Source: Zunongwangia sp. ESRF-bin46
Lineage (GTDB): Bacteria; Bacteroidota; Bacteroidia; Flavobacteriales; Flavobacteriaceae
Reading direction: 5' to 3'
Assembly: GCA_002631855.1 (NCBI GenBank)
Contig: NTLF01000013.1
Location: forward strand, 62,001-126,000
Length of the DNA stretch: 64,000 nt
The notes under the pieces are model-generated. The model searched no databases. It was not told where the DNA came from and saw only the letters and a list, made by a program, of their open reading frames with translations. The first letter of the stretch is position 1. The number at the start of each line of letters is the position of its first letter. Shown one piece after another: positions 8,741-18,431 of this stretch. A program made the position numbers and the translations under genes.

Positions 8741-9283
8741 TTATTGTTTCGTTGCACCGGGGGGATATTCGGCTAAAATTTCTTTTACAATTTCACGAAT
8801 GCGTTCTTCTTTATCTTCAATATCTCCGCTAGTAATGAGACGGGCACTACCGATACCTTGCCAGACTAACTCATTAGTGTTGGCATCAATAAAATCTATA
8901 AAAAGACTTCCCTCGGTAGATCGAGAAACAGTATTTCCATAATATCCTCCATAGTACCATGGTCTCCAGCCCCAACCATAGCCAAAGTTGTTGTTGTAAA
9001 CATCTACACGTTCACGTTCCTTGGTAAAGATACTGATCAAAAGATCAGGAGATTCTTGTTTATTAAGTCCTTTAGCACTTAATTCGGCATCAATAGCACG
9101 TAAAATGCGCTTTTTGTCTAAATCGTTTATTTCGGCTTTGTCAATACCAGGCTTGTAAAAAGCAAACGAATTATAGGTGTTAAAATCAGCTTTTCTATCA
9201 TAGTCTGTTGCCACTCTTACTGAAGAACAAGATGAGACAACTACTAATAATAACAATAAGGGTATAAATTTTAATGCTTTCAT
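8741..9283 (-). CDS. DUF4136-type lipoprotein
   Basis: The 180-residue protein has a lipobox ending at Cys19 (VVVSSCSS) and the DUF4136 pattern: VRVATDYDRKADFNTYNSFA near the start, a Gly/Tyr/Trp-rich centre (GYGWGWRPWYYGGYYG) and the closing strand FIDANTNELVWQGIGSA. It is probably anchored in the outer membrane; no biochemical role is established for the family. The start codon lies 10 bases after the hutU stop, so hutU and this gene are probably one transcript ending at the terminator at 8734-8706. Confidence 0.88.
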   Translation of the reverse strand: MKALKFIPLLLLLVVVSSCSSVRVATDYDRKADFNTYNSFAFYKPGIDKAEINDLDKKRILRAIDAELSAKGLNKQESPDLLISIFTKERERVDVYNNNFGYGWGWRPWYYGGYYGNTVSRSTEGSLFIDFIDANTNELVWQGIGSARLITSGDIEDKEERIREIVKEILAEYPPGATKQ

Positions 9284-9293
9284 GGTGTTTCGT

Positions 9294-11276
9294 TTAGTTT
9301 AATAAATCATCATCAACGAAATTAGGAAGTGTTACCTGTAAGTTTGGATTGTTGTCCATAGCTCTTTTAATGGCAAAAACTGCTTCGTCATTCCGTGCCC
9401 AACTTCGGCGTGCAATTCCATTATTTACATCCCAGAACAACATACTTTCTAACCTTCGTTGTGCATCTATAGTACCATCAAGAACCATACCGAATCCACC
9501 ATTTATTACTTCGCCCCAACCAACACCACCACCGTTATGGATACTTACCCAAGTGGCGCCGCGGAAACTATCGCCAATTACATTTTGTATGGCCATATCT
9601 GCTGTAAAGCGACTTCCGTCATAAATATTGGATGTTTCGCGGTATGGGGAATCAGTTCCTGAAACGTCGTGATGATCACGACCTAATACTACTGGTCCTA
9701 TTTCCCCTTCTTTAATAGCCTTGTTAAAAGCAGCAGCTATTTTAATACGGCCATTAGCATCGGCATATAAAATTCTAGCTTGCGAACCCACTACCAGTTT
9801 ATTTTGTTGGGCACCCTTAATCCAAGTAATGTTATCCTGCATTTGTTGTTGGATTTCTTTTGGGGATTCTTTCATTAACTCTTCTAATACTTCGGAAGCA
9901 ATTTCATCTGTTCTTTGAAGATCCTCTGGTTTTCCAGATGCACATACCCACCGGAAAGGGCCAAAACCATAGTCAAAACACATAGGCCCCATAATGTCTT
10001 GTACATACGAAGGGTATTTAAACTCTCTATTGGGTTCTTCAGAAAGAATATCCGCCCCAGCACGGGAAGCTTCTAAAAGAAACGCGTTTCCGTAGTCGAA
10101 AAAATACGTGCCTTTCTCCGTGTGTTTGTTAATTGCGGCTGTTTGACGACGCAAACTTTCTTGTACTTTTTCTTTAAACGTTTCAGGATTGTTGGCCATC
10201 ATTTCATTTGCTTCTTCATAGCTCATTCCAACGGGATAGTATCCTCCTGCCCACGGATTATGAAGTGATGTTTGATCACTTCCTAAGTCAATGTGAATGT
10301 CAACTTCAGCAAAATGTTCCCATACATCTACTACATTTCCATCGTATGCAATAGAAACAGTTTCTTTATTTGAAGTAGCTTTACGCACACGGTTTGCTAG
10401 GTCTTCTACATTAGATATCACCTCGTCTACCCATCCTTGTGTATGACGGGTTTCAGTAGCCTTTTTATTTACTTCAGCACAAACTGTAACACAGCCTGAA
10501 ATATTACCGGCTTTGGGTTGTGCTCCACTCATTCCGCCTAAACCAGAGGTTACAAATAACCCTCCTTTAGGTTCTTTTTTAATTTTTCTGAAACCATTTA
10601 GAACAGTAATCGTTGTTCCATGAACAATACCTTGAGGGCCAATATACATGAAACTTCCAGCGGTCATTTGCCCATATTGAGTAACGCCAAGTGCGTTGAA
10701 TTTTTCCCAATCATCTTGTTTAGAATAGTTGGGGATCATCATTCCATTGGTAACCACTACTCTTGGGGCATCTTTATGACTAGGAAACAATCCCATAGGG
10801 TGTCCAGAGTACATGGCGAGGGTTTGTTCGTCGGTCATTTGGGACAGATATTGCATAGTCAATAAATATTGTGCCCAATTTTGAAATACGGCTCCATTGC
10901 CCCCATAAGTAATCAATTCGTGTGGATGTTGGGCTACAGCATAATCCAGGTTGTTCTGTATCATGAGCATAATGGCCTTTGCCTGTTGACTCTTTCCTGG
11001 ATACTCATCGATGGGCCGGGCATATATTTTATAATCTGGGCGAAAGCGGTACATATAGATGCGTCCGTATTCTTCTAATTCTGCTTTAAACTCAGGTAGG
11101 AGTGTGGCGTGGTGTTTTTTATCAAAGTACCGTAGGGCATTGCGTAAAGCGAGTTTTTTTTCTTCAGCAGAAAGGATTTCTTTTCGTTTAGGAGCGTGGT
11201 TGATAGCTGTATCGTACGCTTTTTCTTTTGGTAGTTGTTTGGGAATGCCTTCTTGTATGGTTTCTTTGAATGTCAT
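9294..11276 (-). CDS. hutU: Urocanate hydratase
   Basis: The 660-residue cytoplasmic enzyme converts urocanate to 4-imidazolone-5-propanoate, step two of histidine degradation, using tightly bound NAD. Family sequence is clear: THGG-like ITYGGNGAVFQNW, the NAD-binding glycine motif TSGLGGMSGAQPKA, DYGFGPFRWVCASG and GRDHHDVSGTDSPYRET. At 660 residues it belongs to the longer form (the common one is about 560), with an extra N-terminal extension. No hutH, hutI or hutG is adjacent, which is unlike many hut operons; the partners must lie elsewhere if the pathway is complete. A DUF4136 lipoprotein follows after 10 bases. Confidence 0.96.
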   Translation of the reverse strand: MTFKETIQEGIPKQLPKEKAYDTAINHAPKRKEILSAEEKKLALRNALRYFDKKHHATLLPEFKAELEEYGRIYMYRFRPDYKIYARPIDEYPGKSQQAKAIMLMIQNNLDYAVAQHPHELITYGGNGAVFQNWAQYLLTMQYLSQMTDEQTLAMYSGHPMGLFPSHKDAPRVVVTNGMMIPNYSKQDDWEKFNALGVTQYGQMTAGSFMYIGPQGIVHGTTITVLNGFRKIKKEPKGGLFVTSGLGGMSGAQPKAGNISGCVTVCAEVNKKATETRHTQGWVDEVISNVEDLANRVRKATSNKETVSIAYDGNVVDVWEHFAEVDIHIDLGSDQTSLHNPWAGGYYPVGMSYEEANEMMANNPETFKEKVQESLRRQTAAINKHTEKGTYFFDYGNAFLLEASRAGADILSEEPNREFKYPSYVQDIMGPMCFDYGFGPFRWVCASGKPEDLQRTDEIASEVLEELMKESPKEIQQQMQDNITWIKGAQQNKLVVGSQARILYADANGRIKIAAAFNKAIKEGEIGPVVLGRDHHDVSGTDSPYRETSNIYDGSRFTADMAIQNVIGDSFRGATWVSIHNGGGVGWGEVINGGFGMVLDGTIDAQRRLESMLFWDVNNGIARRSWARNDEAVFAIKRAMDNNPNLQVTLPNFVDDDLLN

Positions 11277-11322
11277 ATAGTTCTGTTTAGCCTGTTTTCT
11301 TTATGAGAAAAAAGTGAAAAAA

Positions 11323-11517
<195 letters not shown>

Positions 11518-11570
11518 TCAGTATTGAACCGTCTCAATAATATACGTTGCAATTTTAAACTACATTAATG

Positions 11571-11597
11571 AAAAAAGCTCTTAGTATTACTAAGAGC
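11571..11597 (-). terminator. Terminator of the S74-domain protein gene
   Basis: GCTCTTAG..CTAAGAGC (11577-11597) is a perfect hairpin, followed on the minus strand by six T (complement of 11571-11576). Confidence 0.88.
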
Positions 11598-11628
11598 CTG
11601 AGGTTTTATCGTTTTAAAACATTAAAAG

Positions 11629-12519
11629 CTATTTTACCGAAGCGGTATCCATATTTAATTTTTTTTGAATGGAAAGGACCACATTCTCTAAACGCTCTAT
11701 TTTAGCGTCTTGTTCTTTTAATGCGTTCACTAAAATGGGGATTAGTTCACTATAGCTTACTCCCATAGTTTTATTTTTATCATCACCAATGGCTACCAGT
11801 TCAGGGATAATTTCTTGAAGTTCTTGTGCCATAAAACCAAAATGTTCTTCATTGTCTTCATCATTTTTATAAACGTACTTATAGGTGTTTATATTAGTAA
11901 GAATATTCATTCCCAAGCTTAAGGTTTTGATGTTTTTCTTTTGCCGGCGATCAGAAACAGTTACATAATCATCTGCATAAACATTGTCCCAGGCATTACC
12001 AGAGCGCCCTAAATCCCTACGACGATTAGAAATAGGGTAAAAAGCAAAATCGCTAAAGTTGTAGTCGGCTGTTGTTCCGCCTCCACTCCCAATATTAATG
12101 CGAAGTCCGCCATCAACATCGTTATCATTGGTGTGAATACCTCGGGTATAGACCCTTCTAAAATGTGCATTAAACCTGCCAATATCCAAAGCTCCGCTTA
12201 CGGTATTGTCAGTTGCATTGACGGATGGGTATATTAGATCATCGGTCATAATATACCTAGTAGCATTGGCAAACCTAAAATTATAGGATCCACTATTGGA
12301 TGAATTGTTCATTGCAAATGTGTTGCTGCCTTCAGTGAGTAGTTGTGTGTTAAAGTTGTCATTTTGAATATTAATACCATCTGAACCTGTGCCAGGCACT
12401 TTTACGTCCAATTGATTTAAAGGAGATAGGGTGCCAATACCTACTTGAGCTTGTAGAAATATTGTTGTAACAAGCAGAAAAGTGATAAAAAGATAATGTT
12501 TTAAAGTAATGGATTTCAT
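11629..12519 (-). CDS. Secreted tail-fibre-like protein with S74 intramolecular chaperone domain
   Basis: The 296-residue protein has a signal peptide, a mature N-terminus AQVGIGTLSPLNQLDV shared with five neighbours, a beta-rich middle with the DIGRFNAHFRRVYTRGIHT and RDLGRSGNAWDNVYADDY strands typical of trimeric fibre proteins, and a C-terminal Peptidase_S74 domain. The self-cleavage motif SDRRQKKNI gives Ser189 and Lys194 as the expected catalytic pair; the following FGFMAQELQEIIPELV and a final coiled coil (EQDAKIERLENVVLSIQKKL) complete the domain. S74 domains trimerise fibres and then cut themselves off. No type IX sorting domain is seen, so how it reaches the surface is unclear. Confidence 0.85.
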   Translation of the reverse strand: MKSITLKHYLFITFLLVTTIFLQAQVGIGTLSPLNQLDVKVPGTGSDGINIQNDNFNTQLLTEGSNTFAMNNSSNSGSYNFRFANATRYIMTDDLIYPSVNATDNTVSGALDIGRFNAHFRRVYTRGIHTNDNDVDGGLRINIGSGGGTTADYNFSDFAFYPISNRRRDLGRSGNAWDNVYADDYVTVSDRRQKKNIKTLSLGMNILTNINTYKYVYKNDEDNEEHFGFMAQELQEIIPELVAIGDDKNKTMGVSYSELIPILVNALKEQDAKIERLENVVLSIQKKLNMDTASVK

Positions 12520-12585
12520 AAGTAGTAATTTAGTAGGGGTTAGTTTACACGATACTTACGAGATAATCGACGTATTGGTTTTAAT

Positions 12586-12595
12586 TATCGATAAA
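12586..12595 (-). promoter_or_regulatory. Candidate shared upstream box (degenerate copy) of the AQVGI(G/N)T genes
   Basis: TATCGATAAA on the plus strand, within AATTATCGATAAAAT (12583-12597), starts 67 nt upstream of the ATG at 12519. It resembles ATTCGATnAA boxes at 14311, 20163 and 21674. Role is inferred. Confidence 0.35.
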
Positions 12596-12661
12596 ATGTT
12601 GTTTTTTAGTTGTTGAAAATCAGAATAATAGAAATTGCTATATAGTTTTTACCTTTACTTT

Positions 12662-12988
12662 ATGATTATTTTGGTGTCCCCTTTTTTACTTCGGAAAAAA
12701 TTTACTGGAATTGCGTTATGGCCTTTCTTACTATTAAAAGATAGTGCTTTAAAAGCCGATGCTATTTTTATGAACCATGAACGCATTCACCTGCGGCAAC
12801 AGATAGAGCTATTAGTGTTGCCTTTTTATTTGTGGTACGGAATTGAATATTTAGTACGGTTGGTACAATACCAAGATAGGCATAAAGCCTACCGAAACAT
12901 TAGTTTTGAACGGGAAGCGTATGCAAAGGAAAGCGACCTTTTCTATTTAAAGGACAGGCCGCTTTGGTTTTTTTTAAAATTTATTTGA
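12662..12988 (+). CDS. Small conserved-type protein with an HExxH motif
   Basis: From the first in-frame ATG (12662) the product is 108 residues; an upstream TTG at 12635 is less likely. It has an N-terminal hydrophobic segment (MIILVSPFLL), the motif NHERIHLRQQ which fits HExxH of zinc metallopeptidases, a second hydrophobic helix (LLVLPFYLWYGIEYL) and a conserved-looking acidic stretch FEREAYAKE downstream that could supply a third zinc ligand. I recognise no named family. It could be a minimal membrane metallopeptidase-like protein or a non-catalytic relative. It stands alone between minus-strand genes. Confidence 0.7.
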   Translation: MIILVSPFLLRKKFTGIALWPFLLLKDSALKADAIFMNHERIHLRQQIELLVLPFYLWYGIEYLVRLVQYQDRHKAYRNISFEREAYAKESDLFYLKDRPLWFFLKFI

Positions 12989-13134
12989 ACTTATTTTATT
13001 TTTTAATGGCAAAAATCCAGGTGCCAAGGCCTTCTATAGTTACTAAGCATTTTTCAGCTTCTTGGGAGATTATGATTGAAAGATAGGACGTTTTGAGGGT
13101 TTCATGTTTTTGAAATGTTGGTTTTTTTAAAACA

Positions 13135-13518
13135 TTAATTATTGTCTTTCAATATAAATTTATTTTTACTCAAAAGGACATCAGAAAATATTAAAGGATT
13201 GTGAATATGATATGCTAGATTGCGAGGAGGATTAACATTTTTTTCTGTACTTGTCATCAATTTTATGCTTTTATGTTCTTTAACTAGAGGTTTTTTAATA
13301 TAATGAATAGGTTTGTTTATGGTTGTTGTGGATTCATTGGTAGAAACTGTAGACAGTTTTTCAACTTTAATAAAGTTATACTTAGAAATTCCGATTGGAA
13401 TATTTTCAGTGTTTTTCAAGCTTAATAATTTGACCTCGTGAACGTGTATATTTTGTTTTACTTTTTGCGCCATCATACTTGATGTTATAAAAAATAATAT
13501 GAGTAAAAGTGTCTTCAT
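13135..13518 (-). CDS. Small secreted protein of unknown function
   Basis: The 127-residue product has a clear signal peptide (LLLILFFITSSMMAQ) and a Lys/Ser/Thr/Asn-rich mature part without recognisable domain. It starts five bases after the stop of the 13524-14246 gene, so it is the second gene of that transcript. It lacks the AQVGI motif and a type IX sorting domain. I found no family resemblance; a lineage-specific gene is likely. Confidence 0.6.
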   Translation of the reverse strand: MKTLLLILFFITSSMMAQKVKQNIHVHEVKLLSLKNTENIPIGISKYNFIKVEKLSTVSTNESTTTINKPIHYIKKPLVKEHKSIKLMTSTEKNVNPPRNLAYHIHNPLIFSDVLLSKNKFILKDNN

Positions 13519-13523
13519 GAATT

Positions 13524-14246
13524 TTAAATTTTGTTGATTAAAATTACTACCGCACCGCCTGTAATATCTCCTCCATAATTCCTGATCCTAAATACAGCAT
13601 TTCCATTTTGACTTTCAACATTTTCTATCACTAAGTTTGCTGCTATTGATGAAGGGACAGGTCCTAATAAATTAACAGATATACTCGAGCCTGCAGTAAT
13701 ATCAGGGATTGAAACGGTATAAACATTAAGGCCAGTAAAAATACTTCCTAAACTTACATATCCTGTTTCAATATGATTGAGCTTGTTTAGAAGTAGCCAC
13801 CTGTTTTGAAAACCATTATATTGTAAAGTTATAGTAGAGAACTGTCCTGTAACTATAAAATCTTTTTCTCCTGGCACAAATATTCTTCTAGCTCCGTTTG
13901 AAGCATTATTATTATGTGCAATAGTCATGATTTCATCTGTAGTATTTTGAATAACTATTATTTGGCCGTCTGCATTAGCTGAAGGTATAAAGCCTGAAAT
14001 AGTAAATGAATCTGTGGGGCCTGTTATTCTGTAGAAAGAATATGGTTCAGTACCTAAAGAGATATTATTATTAAAACCATCTGTTAAAGTAAGGGCAGGG
14101 CCTTCTCGCAATGAGAGTGCTCCATTAACATCTAATGTGCTTTTCGGATCAGTTGTATTAATCCCAACTTGAGCGAACGTGATAGATACAGAAAAAATTA
14201 ATATAAGTGTTAAAAGGTTACGGTATTTTTGTTTAGTTGTCTTCAT
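13524..14246 (-). CDS. Secreted AQVGINT-type protein
   Basis: I chose the ATG at 14246 (240 residues): it gives a standard signal peptide ending ITFAQ and places the upstream box at the same distance as in its relatives; an in-frame ATG at 14351 would add 35 residues without signal character. The mature protein begins QVGINTTDPKSTLDVNGALS, followed by a beta-rich region with TDGFNNNISLG, GQIIVIQNTTDEIMTI and a RWLLLNK strand, a layout seen in flavobacterial fibre-like proteins. No sorting domain. First gene of a two-gene unit with 13135-13518. Function unknown; surface or fibre role inferred. Confidence 0.72.
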   Translation of the reverse strand: MKTTKQKYRNLLTLILIFSVSITFAQVGINTTDPKSTLDVNGALSLREGPALTLTDGFNNNISLGTEPYSFYRITGPTDSFTISGFIPSANADGQIIVIQNTTDEIMTIAHNNNASNGARRIFVPGEKDFIVTGQFSTITLQYNGFQNRWLLLNKLNHIETGYVSLGSIFTGLNVYTVSIPDITAGSSISVNLLGPVPSSIAANLVIENVESQNGNAVFRIRNYGGDITGGAVVILINKI

Positions 14247-14310
14247 AATCGATATATCATTATTATTTGGCATCATAATGATAAGAAATCTATTTATTGA
14301 AATGTGAGAA

Positions 14311-14320
14311 ATTCGATGAA
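14311..14320 (-). promoter_or_regulatory. Candidate shared upstream box of the AQVGI(G/N)T genes
   Basis: ATTCGATGAA begins 65 nt upstream of the ATG at 14246, matching the position of like boxes before the genes at 20095 and 21613. A -7-like TATCATTA lies at 14283-14276. Confidence 0.4.
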
Positions 14321-14403
14321 GCACCAAAAAACCTATATAACTAACATTCACAGGGTTATTGACTAATAGGTAGAGGTGTAACTAAGATTGAGAATATAGC
14401 GTA

Positions 14404-14437
14404 TAAAAAAAGCCTGAAGCATATTTGCTTCAGGCTT
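14404..14437 (-). terminator. Terminator after the choice-of-anchor B gene
   Basis: A 12-bp perfect stem (14410-14421 with 14426-14437, TATT loop) followed on the minus strand by a T-tract. Confidence 0.9.
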
Positions 14438-14459
14438 ACTGCTAGGCTTGTATTGGGGG

Positions 14460-17400
14460 CTACTTTTTAATCAGTTTTTTGGTTACCGTTCCAACTTCGG
14501 TATCAATTTTCACAAAATAAATCCCTGTGTTAAGTTGTGATAGCTTAAGTTGATAGTTGTTGGTTTTTGGGCCTACTTTCTTATTGATTTTTCTCCCTAA
14601 TAAATCGTATACCGAAATGTTTTCTAAATAAGCATTTGGCGAAACGATGTTAAGCGTATGGCTTGCCGGATTTGGGAAGATGGTAACATTTGAAAGAATA
14701 TCCGTCACATCTAATACTACACTGCTTTTAAACTGAAGGGTGAAACGGCTGTTAAATTGCCCTTTAACAGTTGTAAATTCGTAATCCGTTTCGCTTAAAT
14801 TGGTAATATTGTTGTTTTTGTTGTCGATTAGGTACACTGTGGTATCTTCTATGTTAATACCTTCTATATCATTGATAGAAATGCGGTATGTTGTTTCTTC
14901 GTCAATCTGTGTGTCAAACCCAAGTGATACTTGAGTCTCATTTTCAAGTGGTGCTAATCCTTGGATGGCCAATTGTTCTCCTGAAGGCATTTCAGAATAC
15001 AATGAAACAGGTGTTGCTAATCGCTTGCTATCGTATTTAGTATCAAGACCATTGGTTGAGGCATCAGAAAACCCAATAAGAATGGAACTTCCCATTTCCC
15101 ATCTTTCATTATATACACTTAGCCATATACGGTCACTTTCAAATGAGGTTTTTCTGTAAGTATCATTATTTTCATTGACTCTCATGTTATTGTTGAAAAC
15201 AGCAGTTGCAGCAGCTGTGGTTTTTACTCCAAATCCTTGCCCTGAAGCAATGTACCCATTAGGTTGAGTTGAATTGCCTGGATCGTTTCCTGCAGCAGAT
15301 CCTCCCATTTCATTATACATAGAGATATCGCTCATGTTATAATTGTTAGGGTTATAGCCTGGATAAGATGGGTTAGGGGCTGTTAGGTGTTCCCAAAAAT
15401 AAAGTGTTTGTATAGTTGGATTTGCGTCTAAAAATGCATCTGCATCAATTGCTGAAGGATATGGATTACTTAACATATTTGGGCTATCGTTTGCTTCGGT
15501 GTTGAACAATAAATCAAATGTTATAATTCCATTATTTAAAGTCCCTTGTGTGTAATCTAGCGTAAATGACCCTGTTCCAGTTGGCGTTGTTTGAGGACGG
15601 ACCAAATACCCTTCTCCTGCATTGATGGTTCCTGTGTAATTTACCCAGTTATCGCCATTGTCATCAGCAAAATTTTCAGCTAAAGGGAAATCATTTTCTA
15701 CATCTTCATTAGGAACAAAATTTCCAGTAATATGGTTACGTACCATTACTGAGGTGCCATACACACCATTTCGGGTTTCTCCAGAAACGGGACTACCCAA
15801 TATCATAAAATCACGTTCATCTAAGTTAGGTGTGATTTTTTCTACTGAAATAGTACCATTGTTTATAGTTACTGCATCATTGTCTTGTTGTACAACACTG
15901 CCTTCATGTGCAATAAATAGGTTTCCGTTTACAGTAATGTCTCTTTGCACATTAATGTAATCTCCAGCACCTACCGTTAATGTTTGGCTTGCATCTACTT
16001 CACAAGCGCAGGCTTCAAAACTTGTATTTGTTGCAGTACTATAATTGGCACTAATTTTTGCATTTGAACCTACTGAAGGAATGCCGTTAGACCAACTTGC
16101 TCCATTATAGCTTGTTGTCTCGGCTTCTATTGTTACTGTTGCAGTACAGGTTGATTTATTAGCATAATCATCTTCTACAGTTAAAATCACCTCAAATGAT
16201 TTTCCAACATCGGCACAAGTAAATGTGGTTTTAGAAGCTTCTATACTTCTTTTAACTATTCCAAAATCATCTGTTGAGCCGTTGTCTATATCGTCTGCTG
16301 TTATTGTTACGGTACCAGTGTTTTTATCTAATGTTGCTGTAAAATCTTGGCATACTACTGTAGGTGGTGTGTTGTCATAGTTTGGGTCTTTAACTAAATA
16401 GAAACCGCCATCGTAGCCACTTACTAATATGTTTCCACTTTCAAAGTATGGATACACGTTCCAAACGCCTGCAAAAGAGGCATTATTGCTGTCTGGGTAC
16501 GTATCAAAATAATCAACTTCCTGCATGTTTTTATTAGCAATATCATCTATTTTAATAACACGCATGCCAGCACCATAATTTGCCAAATAAAAACGATTTC
16601 CTTTTACATATCCATTATGGTCAATTGCAGCTGTTGGCCCAAAATAATTAAAATGAAATACTGGATTATCAAGATCTTCAAAATCAAAAATCACAGTTTT
16701 AGTATTAAAGCCAAACTCTTGCTCGTCTAATTCGTCACCTAATATAAAATAGCGCTGATCTTCTGTGAACCAGCCTTGATGTGTATAATCCCTATTGTCA
16801 TAAGTTATGGTTGAAATTTTAATTGGGTTTAATTTATCAGTAACGTCCATTATTAAGACTTCGTCTTCATTACTTCCTATAAAAATTTCTTTCCCCGTAT
16901 AATCATTATCAGGCCCATTATATGTTACCACTTGTGCATCGTGAGTATATAGTTCATCATCATGTACACCTTCCAATACTGGATTTGTTGGGTCTTGAAT
17001 ATTTATAAACCAAGGGCCCCCTTTAGAAGGACCGTTTCTGCTAGTACCAACCACGTAGGCATACCCTGTGTCTTCATTTATAACAATATTGTGTGCTGAA
17101 CCAAAACCTCCATAACGTGCATCTGTAGAAAAAATTTCAGGTGGGTTTGTTACATTTCTTAGTTTTGTTAAGTCAAAAACTTGCATACCATGACCACTAG
17201 CTTCACTAACTATAAAAGCATGATTGTTATAAGTTTTAACATCATGCCATAAGCTGCTACGGTTATTATGAGAAGGAAGTTTTCCTAAATATATAGGGTT
17301 AATAGGGTCTGATATGTCTATAAAAACAGTACCGTTGTTTACGCCCATGATGGCATACTCTTTTCCTGAGTTTGGATCTGTCCAACCCCAAGAATCATTT

Positions 17401-17552
17401 CCGCTGCTTGCGTCAAAAGTTGATAATGGAATAAACGATTGAAGTGTTAGCCCGTCACACGGATAGGGGCCGGCCATGCCGCCATCACACGGAGTTTGTG
17501 CAGAAATAATACAGCAATTCAATAAAATTGCAATAAGTATAAATTTATTCAT
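14460..17552 (-). CDS. Choice-of-anchor B family protein with type IX sorting domain
   Basis: The 1030-residue protein has a signal peptide ending IISAQ. Residues about 30-395 carry LVIVD-type propeller repeats of the choice-of-anchor B family (NGTVFIDISDPINPIYLGKL, GMQVFDLTKLR, WFINIQDPTNPVLEG, NEDEVLIMDVTDKLNPIKIS, YFILGDELDE). Next come an HYR/Ig-like module (400-480), a strand-rich region (SYNGASWSNGIPSVGSNA onwards) common in flavobacterial surface proteins, and from about 945 a type A sorting domain (VTIFPNPASHTLNI, ISVYDLLGRKI, GIYFVKI, terminal KLIKK). It is the last gene of a likely four-gene unit starting at 20095, 34 bases after the preceding stop. PorU-dependent surface display is inferred. 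Confidence 0.87.
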   Translation of the reverse strand: MNKFILIAILLNCCIISAQTPCDGGMAGPYPCDGLTLQSFIPLSTFDASSGNDSWGWTDPNSGKEYAIMGVNNGTVFIDISDPINPIYLGKLPSHNNRSSLWHDVKTYNNHAFIVSEASGHGMQVFDLTKLRNVTNPPEIFSTDARYGGFGSAHNIVINEDTGYAYVVGTSRNGPSKGGPWFINIQDPTNPVLEGVHDDELYTHDAQVVTYNGPDNDYTGKEIFIGSNEDEVLIMDVTDKLNPIKISTITYDNRDYTHQGWFTEDQRYFILGDELDEQEFGFNTKTVIFDFEDLDNPVFHFNYFGPTAAIDHNGYVKGNRFYLANYGAGMRVIKIDDIANKNMQEVDYFDTYPDSNNASFAGVWNVYPYFESGNILVSGYDGGFYLVKDPNYDNTPPTVVCQDFTATLDKNTGTVTITADDIDNGSTDDFGIVKRSIEASKTTFTCADVGKSFEVILTVEDDYANKSTCTATVTIEAETTSYNGASWSNGIPSVGSNAKISANYSTATNTSFEACACEVDASQTLTVGAGDYINVQRDITVNGNLFIAHEGSVVQQDNDAVTINNGTISVEKITPNLDERDFMILGSPVSGETRNGVYGTSVMVRNHITGNFVPNEDVENDFPLAENFADDNGDNWVNYTGTINAGEGYLVRPQTTPTGTGSFTLDYTQGTLNNGIITFDLLFNTEANDSPNMLSNPYPSAIDADAFLDANPTIQTLYFWEHLTAPNPSYPGYNPNNYNMSDISMYNEMGGSAAGNDPGNSTQPNGYIASGQGFGVKTTAAATAVFNNNMRVNENNDTYRKTSFESDRIWLSVYNERWEMGSSILIGFSDASTNGLDTKYDSKRLATPVSLYSEMPSGEQLAIQGLAPLENETQVSLGFDTQIDEETTYRISINDIEGINIEDTTVYLIDNKNNNITNLSETDYEFTTVKGQFNSRFTLQFKSSVVLDVTDILSNVTIFPNPASHTLNIVSPNAYLENISVYDLLGRKINKKVGPKTNNYQLKLSQLNTGIYFVKIDTEVGTVTKKLIKK

Positions 17553-17586
17553 TAGAAATTATATTTAGTTAGTATTTGTTATAATA

Positions 17587-18408
17587 TTATTCAATAAATG
17601 TAAATTCTACAGTACATGGTTTTTCTACACCTACGTGACCTCTTCCATCTCCAGAATCACCATTATTTTCAAATCCATCGGAAACAAATATGTCTATTTC
17701 AACCTTAAACGGGTAGACTTGCCCTGCAGTAAGATTTACATAGAATACTTGAGAAGTATCGTGTCTAAATTGCTCATAGTAACCTAAATCCTCGTTATAA
17801 AGTGAATAGGAATGAGTGTATACTACATGTGGCGTGCCATCAAATGTAAACCTAAAAAGTCCTTCTTGAGTAGACATACTCATTTTTCCGGAGCTGGGAA
17901 GGTTTATTTTTCCCGCACCAAAATTAAAATTGGTTTCAATTCTATAGATTCCACTATATTTAGGTGTAAATGATGATCCGTCTCCTATACCATCAACTTC
18001 CATCCAGTCTGAAGAGCCATTATTATATGCTGTGCTACCTGTTTCTGTTCTGATGTCTAAAGGTGATTGTTCAAATTTTTCAGATTGTTCCCTTAAGTAT
18101 TGTGGGTTCCATTGTGACCCATCCCAAGCATAAATACCTGGTGAAACGTCATTTGCGCCTGTGTTGGTTACATTTGTATTGAAAACTACGGTTCCTTCCA
18201 CCAAGCTACCTCCGTTGGGATTCGTTACGGGAGCTTGAACGTTGCTAGCTGTTAAAGCGACCTTTGGGAATACAAGTCCGATAGAATTGTTGTTTTGTAA
18301 GTCTAACATTCCTTCAGGGGTCGTTTTTCCAATTGCTACTTGTGCTTTTACAGGAATAAAGATTCCTAAAAGGAAGGTTAATAAATATAGTTTAGTAGTT
18401 TTTTTCAT
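17587..18408 (-). CDS. Secreted AQVAIGKT-type paralogue (third of three)
   Basis: The 273-residue protein has a signal peptide ending IPVKAQ, the head VAIGKTTPEGMLDLQ, then NSIGLVFPKVALTASNVQAP, NPNGGSLVEGTVVFNTN and GIYAWDGSQW. The C-terminal domain (FTPKYSGIYRIETNFNFGAG, FRFTFDGTPHVVYTHSYSLY, FYVNLTAGQVYPFKVEIDI) looks like a single beta-sandwich and ends CTVEFTFIE. It is clearly paralogous to the two upstream genes. It diverges from them in the head (VAIGK for VGIGT). Function unknown; no sorting domain is present. It is 23 bases downstream of the second copy. Confidence 0.8.
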   Translation of the reverse strand: MKKTTKLYLLTFLLGIFIPVKAQVAIGKTTPEGMLDLQNNNSIGLVFPKVALTASNVQAPVTNPNGGSLVEGTVVFNTNVTNTGANDVSPGIYAWDGSQWNPQYLREQSEKFEQSPLDIRTETGSTAYNNGSSDWMEVDGIGDGSSFTPKYSGIYRIETNFNFGAGKINLPSSGKMSMSTQEGLFRFTFDGTPHVVYTHSYSLYNEDLGYYEQFRHDTSQVFYVNLTAGQVYPFKVEIDIFVSDGFENNGDSGDGRGHVGVEKPCTVEFTFIE

Positions 18409-18431
18409 AATATCTATTTTAAGTTAAAAAC

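Noticed and set aside
12989-13134. Gap searched for a small RNA or terminator
   Set aside because: Only AT-rich sequence with no stable hairpin or T-tract that I could support.
14246-14351. Upstream ATG at 14351 giving a 275-residue form of the AQVGINT protein
   Set aside because: The added 35 residues precede a normal signal peptide and would run through the candidate promoter box; ATG 14246 fits better.
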